NCBI GenBank assembly: GCA_027619595.1
Contig: JAQCHP010000003.1
Location: forward strand, 1 to 64,000
DNA length: 64,000 nt
Direction: 5' to 3'
From: Planctomycetota bacterium
GTDB taxonomy: Bacteria; Planctomycetota; Planctomycetia; Pirellulales; Pirellulaceae
Shown here: in pieces, positions 17,196 to 25,670 of the stretch
Numbering within the stretch: position 1 is the stretch's first letter
Layout: every line of letters starts with the position of its first letter
The notes under the pieces: model-generated
The model's database searches: none
Told to the model about the DNA's origin: nothing
The model's input: the letters and a program-made list of their open reading frames with translations, nothing else
Made by a program: the position numbers and the translations under genes

Positions 17196-18020
17196 ATGAA
17201 GACAATCGTCATATCAGAAATTGGCGAGAATCACTACGGACGCTGGGATATTTGTCGTGGCCTCGTGCATGAGTCTGCCGTCAACGGCGCTACAATCGCG
17301 AAATTGCAAACCTATACCGGGGATCAATTTGGCGCCACCCATCCGGCATACGATTGGTTCAAAGGTGTTTCTGTTCCCGAGTCGATCCATCGCGAGATGC
17401 AGCAAGCATGTCAACAAGAAGGGATCGGTTTTCTAAGTTCACCATTCACTGTCCGTGCAGCAGCATTTCTAGTCGACAAACTTGGACTAGATGCCATCAA
17501 GGTTGCGTCAGGGCGCGTTGTTCACCATGACATGTTGGATTTCATTGATAGCCGCTCCGATCAGGTGAAGACGGTGTACATGTCGACCGGCGGCTGTTCT
17601 ATGGCGGAAATCACGGCAGCGGTAAAGCGATTCCCTCACATCGAAAATTTGTACTTACTGCATTGCGTGAGCCAGTATCCTACCGACGACGCGAACGTCA
17701 ATCTGCGGGCGATGATGACATTGCGCGCGGCGTTCGTTGACCATGGAATCGGCTACAGTGATCACAGTCGCGGGATCGAGGCTTGTGTGGCTGCCGTGGC
17801 ATTGGGAGCGGAAGTGCTTGAGAAACATTTTAGCTACAGCACCAAGATGCCAGGCGACGATCATCCCGGTGCCATGACCCCCGAGACGCTCGCGGAAATG
17901 GTGCAACGGATCGAACGTGTGGAAACCATGTTGGGTTCCCCGGAAAAAAAACTGCTCAAGGCGGAGGAGGGGATTATCGACGCTCTGAGGATTAAGCTGG
18001 CCGAAGTCGATTTCGAATAG
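17196..18020 (+). CDS. NeuB-family sialic acid synthase-like aldolase lacking the SAF domain
   Basis: 274 residues from ATG 17196, set by AGAGGA ten bases upstream. The NeuB TIM barrel is evident: ISEIGENHYGRWD at the N-terminus, AKLQTYTGDQFG, GFLSSPFTVRAAAFL, DAIKVASGRVVHHDMLD, VYMSTGGCSMAEI, LLHCVSQYPTDDANVNLRAM, IGYSDHSRGIEACVAAVALGAEVLEKHF and PGDDHPGAMTPETLAEMV. These proteins condense phosphoenolpyruvate with an N-acylated hexosamine to make nonulosonic acids. The usual antifreeze-like (SAF) domain that would bring the length to about 340-350 residues is absent, and no CMP-transferase or epimerase gene lies nearby. The barrel metal and phosphate motifs look intact. It could serve another PEP condensation. 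Confidence 0.85.
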   Translation: MKTIVISEIGENHYGRWDICRGLVHESAVNGATIAKLQTYTGDQFGATHPAYDWFKGVSVPESIHREMQQACQQEGIGFLSSPFTVRAAAFLVDKLGLDAIKVASGRVVHHDMLDFIDSRSDQVKTVYMSTGGCSMAEITAAVKRFPHIENLYLLHCVSQYPTDDANVNLRAMMTLRAAFVDHGIGYSDHSRGIEACVAAVALGAEVLEKHFSYSTKMPGDDHPGAMTPETLAEMVQRIERVETMLGSPEKKLLKAEEGIIDALRIKLAEVDFE

Positions 18021-18115
18021 TTTGGATGTGTCACAGCGTTGCTCTGTGGGCCTTGGAAAGCCACCAGTATCGGCGTCGATCGGATTTGCTCCGGTTGGCT
18101 TCAGCGATGGCTAAG

Positions 18116-19318
18116 CTATTGGACTGGCGTAGCTTGTTGAAGGAACCGAACAATCCGGTCGATCGCGTGCGGATCGCCGAATCCTCCGGCTTTCGTTGCG
18201 ACGCGCAATCCGTGCAGCGTCCCTCCCTCGATTCGTCCCGTAGGGATCCCCGTTTCGATCTCGCCGTCGAGCCACAATCCATGAGCATCGCAGTGGTCCA
18301 TGACGGTTTGCGCGGTATCGCCTCCCGTCATCACAAGGCCCGCAATCACGCACCGTTGGCACGCAGCGATCAGCAAACGCAAGGACTCCTTGGTTGCATG
18401 CCCCTCGATTAATCGAACCACGATGCAACTTGCGCTTGCCATGGAATCGACAATTGCGTCGACCGATTCAAGGCCAAGGATAAATTCAGCCGCGTCGTGC
18501 GCAGTTCGAAGCAAGGCTACTTGATCCTGCGTGCAGATATTGGAAGAGCCGACAATCGTAACGACGCAAGCCCCAGCTGGGTTTGGCGGGATGGCGGGAT
18601 GAGGGCCCTCTTGACGAGGCCCACGATCAGGCGGAATCGGCAAGTTACGTGCTGCGAGTGCTGCCATGGCGGTCGCCAAACCGGCGGTGCCGACGGGCAG
18701 GACGGAGTCGCCGAGCAACTCCAGCGATTCTGCTACGATCTCCAAATCACGGTCCGTTGTGCCGTCGACGACAAACATCGTTTCTACGCTGGGCTGTGTG
18801 TGAACGACATTTCGTAGATAGTCGGGTCCTTCACTCAATTCCCGTAACGTGATGTGTCGTAAGGGCACTGGGAGTTCATGACTTAACATCGTCAAGAGCG
18901 AAAGGTCAAGGATGCCGGTACGGACCTCGCCATGGATCGTCAGTTGACCATCCACGAAGCAACGTCCTCGCGCAGGATAGGCGGGGGCAATCATCGCAGA
19001 GCGACGGTGCAGCCCACGCATAGCCGCGAGCACTTCATGTGTCCAATGGCCTTTGAGTGTGGAGTCGATTTTCTTGAAGGGACGCGTCGAATTCGGCAGT
19101 GGAAGGCATTGCGTAGCGAGCCTATTTTTTTCTGCTGCGACGCCGGGAGAGTCGGCTCGGCTCTTTGTGCAAACCGACACAACATCGGCGTTCACGTTGT
19201 CGAGACAGTCAAGACGCCAAGTAACCCACACGGACCACCCGCGATCGGCGAATGGCGCTGCGGCATCGCAGGCGCCGGTTAAATCGTCAGCGACGATCGA
19301 AAATGCTGGGTAAGGCAT
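18116..19318 (-). CDS. Four-carbon acid sugar kinase family protein (DUF1537)
   Basis: 400 residues from ATG 19318. The N-terminal domain starts FSIVADDLTGACDAAAPFADRGW, the family signature with the conserved Asp pair; PFKKIDSTLKGHWTHEV and APAYPARGRCFVDGQL follow; the C-terminal nucleotide-binding domain has VIAGLVMTGGDTAQTVMDHC and GIPTGRIEGG...VATKAGGFGDPHAI. The family phosphorylates four-carbon acid sugars such as threonate, erythronate or 3-oxo-tetronate. No partner aldolase or dehydrogenase is adjacent, so the substrate is open. The frame extends upstream to 19456, but that extension is the translation of the tRNA-Leu gene and is not coding. Convergent with the neuB-like gene. Confidence 0.88.
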   Translation of the reverse strand: MPYPAFSIVADDLTGACDAAAPFADRGWSVWVTWRLDCLDNVNADVVSVCTKSRADSPGVAAEKNRLATQCLPLPNSTRPFKKIDSTLKGHWTHEVLAAMRGLHRRSAMIAPAYPARGRCFVDGQLTIHGEVRTGILDLSLLTMLSHELPVPLRHITLRELSEGPDYLRNVVHTQPSVETMFVVDGTTDRDLEIVAESLELLGDSVLPVGTAGLATAMAALAARNLPIPPDRGPRQEGPHPAIPPNPAGACVVTIVGSSNICTQDQVALLRTAHDAAEFILGLESVDAIVDSMASASCIVVRLIEGHATKESLRLLIAACQRCVIAGLVMTGGDTAQTVMDHCDAHGLWLDGEIETGIPTGRIEGGTLHGLRVATKAGGFGDPHAIDRIVRFLQQATPVQ

Positions 19319-19351
19319 GGGCAGGACGCACGGTCGCCTAGATTGGGCTAG

Positions 19352-19434
19352 TACCAGAGGAGGGAGTCGAACCCTCATGCCCTTGCGGACACTGGATTTT
19401 GAATCCAGCGCGTCTGCCATTCCGCCACTCTGGC
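19352..19434 (-). tRNA. tRNA-Leu (anticodon CAA)
   Basis: Read on the minus strand: acceptor arm GCCAGAG pairs with CTCTGGT (one G-U at the end), discriminator A; D-arm region TGGCGGAATGGCAGACGC; anticodon stem CTGGA/TCCAG with loop TTCAAAA, giving anticodon CAA; a long variable arm of the class II type; T arm GAGGG-TTCGACT-CCCTC. The length is 83 bases and no CCA is encoded. It lies 33 bases upstream of the sugar kinase start, on the same strand. Confidence 0.95.
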
Positions 19435-19466
19435 TCAGGTAGGAACTTCTCGCCACCCTGGCTCAG
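19423..19466. repeat. Duplicated 5' end of the tRNA-Leu gene
   Basis: The 16-mer CGCCACTCTGGCTCAG (19423-19438), covering the tRNA 5' end and its immediate upstream bases, recurs at 19451-19466 with one change (CGCCACCCTGGCTCAG), 28 bases away. It may be a slippage duplication or a trace of an integration event at the tRNA. Confidence 0.6.
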
Positions 19467-19685
19467 CGTAAAAGCCTATGCCAACGGCGTGATTCGGTCA
19501 ATCCGGGCTTGGAGCACACGCTGGGGGGAAAAGGAGAGGAGAATTCTTCGACGAAAGTTGTGGCCGCGCCGTACACTTTACGGAATGTTTCCGTACCCAC
19601 GCTTCGCAATCGGATCGTATCGGATCTGCCGGTTGTTTAAGATATCGCGGCCAGCGGGGTGTGGCGGTACTGCGGAGTTAAACGT

Positions 19686-20903
19686 GTGGATATCCTGCTC
19701 TTCGAGGACGCTCAGGTAGCCCAGCTACTGCCACTTACGTGGACGCGTCCCGCGTTCACTTTGCCCATCGGCGGCTGGACTCTGCTCGATTTGTCGCGCG
19801 AACTTGGCTTGCCGGTCTTCAGTCACGTGCGTCCCTTCTTGCAGACGCTGCAACAGGTTGACTATGGAATTGAGCCGATCCCGGCTACGAATCATCAGGG
19901 ATGCTTAGCACTCAATTCTCGCTTACTTCCGACCGTAGAGTTACTCGTCGAGTTACAACGCGCCGTGTCCGCGGCGAAACCGGCGTTAGTCATGGCGGAA
20001 AATGAGATTGCTTACGCGTTTCTGCCTCGTTCGCTGCCCGTTCTCCCGAGCTTGGCTGACGTCGAGTTGGCGAGCTTGGTTACATCTCAGGGTGGTCAGG
20101 TACAACAAGTGCCAGCCACGGGACGGCTACTGCAATGGCCGCACGAAGTTGTGGCAGCCAACCAGCGGATGTTGGTGGAAAATCTGGATTATCGCCTGCG
20201 GTCGGGACGCTATCACGAAATACGCGACGGAGTGTTTGTCGCCGCGGGCGTACGCTTTGTCGAGCCGGTTGTTACCGACTGTCGATTGGGTCCAATCGTA
20301 CTGGATAAGGACGTCGAAGTTAACGCATTTACGCAGCTGACGGGTCCCATCTACGTTGGGCCGCATGCACAAATTCAGCCACATTCATGCATTGTTGGGC
20401 CCGTAGCCGTTGGCGAACGGGTAAAACTTGGCGGCGAAGTCGAGTCATCCGTCGTTGATTCTCGTTCCAACAAGAAGCATTTTGGATATCTTGGCCATAG
20501 TTATTTGGGGAGCTGGGTCAATTTGGGAGCCGGGACCGTTACCGGAAATCTCAAGCATACGTACGGCGAGATTCGCATGCGTTACGCGGATCGTACGGTC
20601 GCGACGGCGATGCAGTTCCTAGGAACCATCATGGCCGACTACAGTCGGACGTCGATCAATACGGGGATCTATACCGGGAGATCCGTAGGTGTCTGTAGTT
20701 TGCTGTTCGGGACGGTATCGGACCACGTCGGAAGTTTCACCAATTTCGGGGCACCGACGGGGCAGTTGACGGAGGTCTCGCTTGATGTTGCGATCCGGAT
20801 GCAAGAGCGTATGTTCGCGCGGCGGGGGATTGTCGCTCAGGCTGGTCACCGCGAGTTGCTACAGCATATTTTCCAGCAGACTCAAGACGACAGGCCCGGC
20901 TAG
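19686..20903 (+). CDS. GlmU-like sugar nucleotidyltransferase with left-handed beta-helix
   Basis: 405 residues from GTG 19686, preceded by GGAG at suitable spacing; the frame is open to 19659. The N-terminus (VDILLFEDAQVAQLLPLTWTRPAFTLPIGGWTLLD) is typical of the bacterial GlmU-like family that joins a divergent nucleotidyltransferase domain to a hexapeptide-repeat acyltransferase domain. The second half has repeated hexads (GPIVLDKDVEVNAFTQLTGPIYVG, GPVAVGERVKLGGEVESSVV), then HFGYLGHSYLGSWVNLGAGTVTGNLKHTYGEI and TSINTGIYTGRSVGVCSLLFG. It probably makes UDP-GlcNAc or a related nucleotide sugar for envelope polymers. Divergent from the tRNA and sugar kinase unit; metF follows after 88 bases. 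Confidence 0.85.
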   Translation: MDILLFEDAQVAQLLPLTWTRPAFTLPIGGWTLLDLSRELGLPVFSHVRPFLQTLQQVDYGIEPIPATNHQGCLALNSRLLPTVELLVELQRAVSAAKPALVMAENEIAYAFLPRSLPVLPSLADVELASLVTSQGGQVQQVPATGRLLQWPHEVVAANQRMLVENLDYRLRSGRYHEIRDGVFVAAGVRFVEPVVTDCRLGPIVLDKDVEVNAFTQLTGPIYVGPHAQIQPHSCIVGPVAVGERVKLGGEVESSVVDSRSNKKHFGYLGHSYLGSWVNLGAGTVTGNLKHTYGEIRMRYADRTVATAMQFLGTIMADYSRTSINTGIYTGRSVGVCSLLFGTVSDHVGSFTNFGAPTGQLTEVSLDVAIRMQERMFARRGIVAQAGHRELLQHIFQQTQDDRPG

Positions 20904-20925
20904 GATTCTACCCGATTCGAGTTTC

Positions 20926-20934
20926 TGCTAGAAT
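20926..20934 (+). promoter_or_regulatory. Possible extended -10 promoter for metF
   Basis: TGCTAGAAT matches an extended -10 element (TG-n-TAGAAT), 58 bases before the metF ATG. No good -35 is visible, which is acceptable for an extended -10. No SAM or cobalamin riboswitch pattern is seen in this short leader. Confidence 0.35.
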
Positions 20935-20991
20935 TTCCTTCGGTAATTTCCCTGCCGTTCGCTTCCGTCAAGCCTTTGATGTACCGCACTT

Positions 20992-21864
20992 ATGGACTTT
21001 GCAAGTATTTTTTCGGCACGCAAGTTTTGCCTTTCCTTTGAGGTATTCCCGCCTAAGACGGCGGCTGGCGAACAAGCCCTGCTTGTGCATATGGAACGCC
21101 TTGTCGCCTGGCACCCAGCGTTCTTGACGTGTACTTACGGTGCGGGTGGGTCGACGCAGGACACCACGTTGCAGTTGACGACACGGCTCAAGCGTGAATT
21201 CGGCATTCCTGTAGCATCGCATCTCACGTGCGTTGGTTCGTCGCGTGACGAGTTGCGGACGTACCTCCAGCAAGCGAATGTAGCGGGGATCGATAACATC
21301 GTGGCGTTACGAGGCGATCCTCCCAGCGGAGAGACTACGTTTCGGACAGCAGTCGATGGTCTATCGTACGCGAATCAATTGGTGGCTCTGATCTGTGCGG
21401 AATTTCCTCAGTTTGGGATTGCCGTCGGTGGGTATCCCGAAACTCACCAGGAGGCGGCCAGTCCCGAAGCGGATCTGCTGAATCTCAAACGCAAGGTGGA
21501 CGCGGGAGCCGATGTTGTGATTACTCAGCTTTTTTATGACAATCAGGACTTCTTTCGCTTTCGCGACCGTTGCGACGCCGCGGGGATTCGGGTGCCGATT
21601 GTCCCCGGAATTCTGCCGGTCACGAACCTGTCACAAATTCAAAGAATTACCAAGATGTGCGGAGCCAAACTGCCCATACCTCTAATGGAAGAGTTAGCAC
21701 AGGACGAAAGCGAAGACTGGCAGTACCGGTCGGGTGTGAACCACGCGACTCGGCAGGTGGAAGAATTGCTCGCCGGTGGTGTCTCCGGCCTTCATATCTA
21801 CGTGTTGAATAAATCGGCTGCGGCGGTCGACATCTTGTCCGCCCTACCGAACTTCGCTCGGTAG
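20992..21864 (+). CDS. metF: Methylenetetrahydrofolate reductase
   Basis: 290 residues, the usual bacterial length. It reduces 5,10-methylene-THF to 5-methyl-THF, supplying methyl groups for methionine. Motifs: [13 protein letters not shown] at the start, [44 protein letters not shown] (FAD-binding region), [51 protein letters not shown], and C-terminal [13 protein letters not shown]. The FAD barrel is complete. It converges on rpoD with a 21-base overlap of coding ends, and both stops lie in one hairpin. It is not in an operon with metH here. Confidence 0.95.
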   Translation: MDFASIFSARKFCLSFEVFPPKTAAGEQALLVHMERLVAWHPAFLTCTYGAGGSTQDTTLQLTTRLKREFGIPVASHLTCVGSSRDELRTYLQQANVAGIDNIVALRGDPPSGETTFRTAVDGLSYANQLVALICAEFPQFGIAVGGYPETHQEAASPEADLLNLKRKVDAGADVVITQLFYDNQDFFRFRDRCDAAGIRVPIVPGILPVTNLSQIQRITKMCGAKLPIPLMEELAQDESEDWQYRSGVNHATRQVEELLAGGVSGLHIYVLNKSAAAVDILSALPNFAR

Positions 21865-21869
21865 GGCGG
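21839..21869. terminator. 12-bp perfect hairpin containing both metF and rpoD stop codons
   Basis: Left arm CCGCCCTACCGA (21839-21850), loop ACTTCGC, right arm TCGGTAGGGCGG (21858-21869), perfectly complementary. The rpoD TAG (21844-21846 on the minus strand) is in the left arm and the metF TAG (21862-21864) in the right arm, so the ends of both genes are encoded by the same dyad. There is no T-tract, so it is either a factor-assisted bidirectional terminator or a 3'-end protector. Confidence 0.65.
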
Positions 21870-23460
21870 CCATCTCATCAAATTCCGTTTCTTGGTGCCC
21901 GTCCAGAAAACTCAGCAGCGACTTACTGCGATAGGGTTGTTGCAGCTTGCGGACCGCCTTGGATTCGATTTGACGAACTCGTTCGCGTGTCACAGAGAAG
22001 ATCTTGCCTACCTCTTCCAGTGTGTAGGCGTACCCATCTGCGAGGCCATAACGGAGTCGGATGATTTCGCGTTCGCGATGATTCAAGACTTGCAGGGCGC
22101 TTTCGATTTGTTCTTTGAGTGCCTGTTGGTTGGTGCCGTAAAGTGGATCCACGTCGCGATGGTCTTCCAGGAAATCACCGAAATAGTTTTCGTCGTGGTC
22201 ACTTACCGGTTGATCGAGAGACAGGGGTTGACGGGTCATTTTCAGGATACAACGGGCGTCTTCGACCGAAATCGAAGTTCGCTCAGCAACTTCTTCTGGG
22301 TTGGGTTCCCGGCCTAACTCTTGCAGGAGCTCTTGTGCGACATTGCGCACTTTGCTCATCGTGTCAATCATGTGTACCGGAACACGAATCGTGCGGCTTT
22401 GGTCGGCAATGGCTCGCGTAATCGCCTGCCGGATCCACCACGTGGCATAGGTCGAGAACTTATATCCACGTGCGTGTTCGAACTTGTCTACCGCACGCAT
22501 CAGTCCTGTATTTCCCTCCTGTATCAAGTCCAAGAACGAAACGCCGCGGTTTCGGTATTTCTTGGCAATCGAGACGACCAATCGCAAGTTGGCAGCGCAA
22601 AGGACGCGTTTTGCTGCATCGTAGGCGCGACGGAATACTTCGGTTTGGTAGACGCGACGAGCTAACGTGGCGGGACTTTCCAAAGTGATCCGCATCAAGT
22701 AGTGCAATTCGGCTCGCAGTTCGTCCACCGATTGACCGCTACGAGCAGCCGGATCCTCTGAGCCAAGATGTTCCAAGATGGAGGTCATGCGGGCTGAGAT
22801 ACGGTTCAATTGTTGGAGTACTGGCTGAATCTTTTGTGTACGCAAATTAAGTTCTTCGACCAACGCAGCGGCACGGTAACGGCGTCGCACGAGTCGTTTC
22901 CAGGCAACATGCTTTTCCTTGGCCGAGGTTTTGCGAGAAATGGCGATGTGGTAGTCGCGATAGTTCAATTCGAGCAAGTGACGTAAGGTTTCGACATTGG
23001 GAGTCAAACGTTGCAGTATGCGTTTCTTTTCACGGATGTTCGTTACTGATACTTCAATGGTTCGGTCGAGTCTTAGTTCACCGTCTCGTACTTTTTCCAG
23101 TGAACGCAGTGCTGCTTGGAGGACAAAGTCAGTCCCTAGCATGCTTCGGCGGAAGCGAATTCGAGTGTATTCGATACTGCGTGCTGAAGATATTTCTTCG
23201 GCACGGGTAAGCAGCGGGATCTCTCCCATCTGCATCAGGTACATGCGTATTGGATCGTGCGTGTTGTTCGTGCTGTCGAATTCTTCAGCGACAAATGACT
23301 CCCCATCCAGATCGTCGTCAACGATTGAGTCGTCCACAACTTCGTGAGCAATCTCGTCATCCACGAGGAGGTCATGGGACAGATTTCCATCAAGGTCCAA
23401 ATCTGGCATGCGGTCCATTTTTTTCTTAGTACCGGGTGTGCGGGATTGCTTGACACTCAC
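21844..23460 (-). CDS. rpoD: Primary sigma-70 factor RpoD/SigA
   Basis: 538 residues from GTG 23460, chosen because AAGGAG lies exactly six bases upstream; the frame also opens at GTG 23478, but that start would place the ribosome site inside the gene. Order: a very acidic N-terminal stretch (about residues 18-62), region 1.2 ([26 protein letters not shown]), a spacer of about 180 residues rich in Arg and Leu, region 2 ([53 protein letters not shown]), region 3 ([12 protein letters not shown]) and region 4 ([40 protein letters not shown]). Regions 2.4 and 4.2 are canonical, so standard -35/-10 promoters are expected. Likely essential. Confidence 0.95.
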   Translation of the reverse strand: MSVKQSRTPGTKKKMDRMPDLDLDGNLSHDLLVDDEIAHEVVDDSIVDDDLDGESFVAEEFDSTNNTHDPIRMYLMQMGEIPLLTRAEEISSARSIEYTRIRFRRSMLGTDFVLQAALRSLEKVRDGELRLDRTIEVSVTNIREKKRILQRLTPNVETLRHLLELNYRDYHIAISRKTSAKEKHVAWKRLVRRRYRAAALVEELNLRTQKIQPVLQQLNRISARMTSILEHLGSEDPAARSGQSVDELRAELHYLMRITLESPATLARRVYQTEVFRRAYDAAKRVLCAANLRLVVSIAKKYRNRGVSFLDLIQEGNTGLMRAVDKFEHARGYKFSTYATWWIRQAITRAIADQSRTIRVPVHMIDTMSKVRNVAQELLQELGREPNPEEVAERTSISVEDARCILKMTRQPLSLDQPVSDHDENYFGDFLEDHRDVDPLYGTNQQALKEQIESALQVLNHREREIIRLRYGLADGYAYTLEEVGKIFSVTRERVRQIESKAVRKLQQPYRSKSLLSFLDGHQETEFDEMAALPSEVR

Positions 23461-23683
23461 AGGCGACTCCTTCTTCACGGGTGGGGCGATCGGAGGTGGT
23501 TGCTAGACCGACGATCCCACCCAAAGCAGAAGGAGTGCCATGCTGCTCGGCCGACTGTAGGGTTGGCCGTAACGCTCTATTTTGTAAGGACTTAGAAAAA
23601 TTGGATGGGTTGCGGGCAAAGGGGACTATGTGGCATACTGGCCACAGGTGTTGCCAAATCACCTCACCCAGGAGACCTGAGAA

Positions 23684-24478
23684 ATGCCCGGACAAGTACG
23701 CGTGCGCAAGGATCCGCCGAGCGGCACGATCCTGATCGACGATCTGACGCGTCGGAATCCGCTGTCCCGGTCGGTGGTTGATCAGCTGTTGCAGGGATTG
23801 GACGATTTGCGTCAAGAGCCTTCGGTCCGCTGCATCATCATCACCGGCAGCGGCGACATGTTTTCCTCCGGGACAGATTTGGCGGAAGTCGGCGTGGTCC
23901 GCGAAGAAGAAGCCCTCAGCCAAGCGGCGATTTGGCACCAGGATGCACAAAGAATTCGTGACCTGTATTTGAGCTGTTTGCGGCATCCCAAGGTCGTGAT
24001 TGCCGCATTACCTGGTCCGGCGCTCGGAACCGGGGCGGGGCTGGCGATGGCCGCTGACCTCATGTTGGCGACCCCCCAAACCGTATGGGCGTTTCCGGAG
24101 GGGAACCGAGGCTTGGTCGCCGGGTCTGCTATACCACTTGTGGCATTTCGCTGGGGAGCCGGATTCGCGTCTCGTCTATGCGTCGCCGGTTTGCCGCTTA
24201 CAGCCCACCAAGCTCGTGACTTGGGGCTCGTATTGGATGTGGTCTCGCCCGATGACCTCTGGGTAAGGGCGCATGAGTTGGCGGAGGCCATCGCAAAGAA
24301 TTCGCCGTCTAGCCTTTCGCTGGCCAAACGCGTGCTGCTGGAAACTGTCGGTGAGGATTTGGAATCTTTCCTTTCGACAGGTGCCGCCGCGATGGCGACC
24401 GCCCGCACCACTCCGTCGGCTCGCGAAGGAATTCAAGCATTTCTCGACAAACGGCCCCCCGATTGGTTGCGAGAATAA
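23684..24478 (+). CDS. Enoyl-CoA hydratase/isomerase family protein
   Basis: 264 residues; ATG 23684 is preceded by CAGGAG at nine bases. Crotonase-fold motifs: RRNPLSRSVVDQLLQGLDDL, CIIITGSGDMFSSGTDLAEV (first oxyanion loop), VIAALPGPALGTGAGLAMAADLMLATPQTVWAFPEGNRGLVAG (second oxyanion Gly and catalytic loop, where Glu of FPEGNRGL matches one of the hydratase acids), and a C-terminal SLSLAKRVLLETVGEDLESFL helix. It may hydrate or isomerise an acyl-CoA. The neighbouring fatty-acid module begins 45 bases away on the opposite strand, so a link to lipid metabolism is tempting but unproven. A TTGCGG and a CATACT, 18 bases apart (23609-23638), make a weak promoter candidate. Confidence 0.85.
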   Translation: MPGQVRVRKDPPSGTILIDDLTRRNPLSRSVVDQLLQGLDDLRQEPSVRCIIITGSGDMFSSGTDLAEVGVVREEEALSQAAIWHQDAQRIRDLYLSCLRHPKVVIAALPGPALGTGAGLAMAADLMLATPQTVWAFPEGNRGLVAGSAIPLVAFRWGAGFASRLCVAGLPLTAHQARDLGLVLDVVSPDDLWVRAHELAEAIAKNSPSSLSLAKRVLLETVGEDLESFLSTGAAAMATARTTPSAREGIQAFLDKRPPDWLRE

Positions 24479-24522
24479 TTCACCCCGCAGTTTCCGCGTA
24501 TGACTTTCGGTTCGCACGTCAC

Positions 24523-25488
24523 TTACAAATAGACTTCCGCGAAAGTGGCCAATCCGCGAACTTTGGCCATTTCTTTGAGTTTTGCCATCGCTCGCTTTTC
24601 GAGTTGCCGTACGCGTTCCTTGCAAACCCCGAGCAAATTCGCGAGGGCTTGCAGCGAAGGCTTGCTGCCAATCGATTCGTAGCCAAATCGCGCCGATATG
24701 ATCTGCCGTTCGCGTGGGTCAAGTTCATCCAACATCGACTCCAAGGTCTCGTACAGCGTACGCCATTGTTCGGCCGGAAGTCGCGGGAGATGCGAGACAA
24801 AAGCACTTTCGATCAACTGGCTTTGATCGGCCGAAATAAATCGACGGTGACTGACGTGCGCCGCCTCAATGGACCGGAATAACTCGCGACGGACCACCAT
24901 CGTCGCATAGGTGCTGAAGCGAAATCCCCGCGTTTCATCGAACTTTTCCACCGCCCGAATTAACGCCACGATGCCGTCGCTTAATAGTTCGTCAAAGGTA
25001 ACTTCCTTCGTTTTCAGCTGCTTGATAAGCGACATCACAAGTCGTACGTTGGCCGACACCAAAACATCTTGAGTTCGTGACGCTTCGTCTAAGAGCCATT
25101 CCGTGCGGTCCACTAGCGATCGGTCTGGCTTTCGAGGATTCAGCCGAGCACGCAATTGATTGGCTTGATATTTAAGGAAATTCAACCGCCTAAAAAGAAT
25201 GCCTTCCTGCTGGCCGTTTAATAGTTGCGTTTCACACATCCTGGCGAGATGGCTCGGCATCGACGGCCGCAGGCCGGGTCGCTCAAAGGAGCTCAAGTCG
25301 AGCGACTCCAAGAGCTCCGCCTCGTCTTCGGGCAGGCTGCCGAATGCCTTGTTCGGCAAGAACGACAATTCGGAATGAAGCAACCGCTCAATTCGCTCGA
25401 GCAATTTAGGGCATTTCACCGGACTTTCGCCGGCCGCCCGGCTCCGGCGGCCACTACATTTACGGCGGTGGGGCTGAATGGACTGCAT
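24523..25488 (-). CDS. Alternative sigma-70 family factor, divergent region 2
   Basis: 321 residues; ATG 25488 has GGAGG at seven bases. Region 2 is seen in SANVRLVMSLIKQLKTKEVTFDELLSDGIVALIRAVEKFDETRGFRFSTYATMVVRREL, and region 4 in LDPRERQIISARFGYESIGSKPSLQALANLLGVCKERVRQLEKRAMAKLKEMA. Compared with the primary factor, the [10 protein letters not shown] segment reads STYATMVVRR, so the two Trp residues that help open the -10 element are lost. Region 1.2 is not evident. The N-terminal 60 residues are unlike RpoD. It is transcribed away from the CarH-like regulator across a 182-base gap, suggesting the two are regulated together. Probably a planctomycete-specific group 2/3 sigma controlling a stress regulon. 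Confidence 0.88.
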   Translation of the reverse strand: MQSIQPHRRKCSGRRSRAAGESPVKCPKLLERIERLLHSELSFLPNKAFGSLPEDEAELLESLDLSSFERPGLRPSMPSHLARMCETQLLNGQQEGILFRRLNFLKYQANQLRARLNPRKPDRSLVDRTEWLLDEASRTQDVLVSANVRLVMSLIKQLKTKEVTFDELLSDGIVALIRAVEKFDETRGFRFSTYATMVVRRELFRSIEAAHVSHRRFISADQSQLIESAFVSHLPRLPAEQWRTLYETLESMLDELDPRERQIISARFGYESIGSKPSLQALANLLGVCKERVRQLEKRAMAKLKEMAKVRGLATFAEVYL

Positions 25489-25509
25489 GGCACTACCTCC
25501 AGTTTTTTT

Positions 25510-25527
25510 AAACGTTCAAAACGTTCG
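25510..25527. promoter_or_regulatory. Direct repeat in the sigma/regulator intergenic region
   Basis: ACGTTC occurs twice nine bases apart within AAACGTTCAAAACGTTCG, each inside an AACGTT dyad. A related pair (CCGTTGGACAACAATCGTTC) lies near 25628-25647, closer to the regulator start. Repeats of this kind would suit binding of the MerR-type regulator, but no binding site is known. Confidence 0.35.
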
Positions 25528-25670
25528 TAGTCGATTTTATCGAATTCGGCGGTTCCGGCAAGAGATTCCGGGCTTTATCTTTTATTTTTTGGCCATCTCG
25601 GGCGAATCGCCCCTTGCCATATTTGAACCGTTGGACAACAATCGTTCATAACAGTCATCTGGAGTTTCTT

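Noticed and set aside
19319-19456. N-terminal extension of the sugar kinase
   Set aside because: The extension (GGMADALDSKSSVRKGMRVRLPP) is the translation of the tRNA-Leu gene; the kinase family starts at FSIVADDLTG, matching ATG 19318.
20904-20991. SAM or cobalamin riboswitch before metF
   Set aside because: The gap is only 88 bases and shows none of the conserved core motifs or long helices of those riboswitches.
23461-23478. GTG 23478 as the rpoD start
   Set aside because: The AAGGAG ribosome site lies inside this extension and is ideally spaced for GTG 23460.
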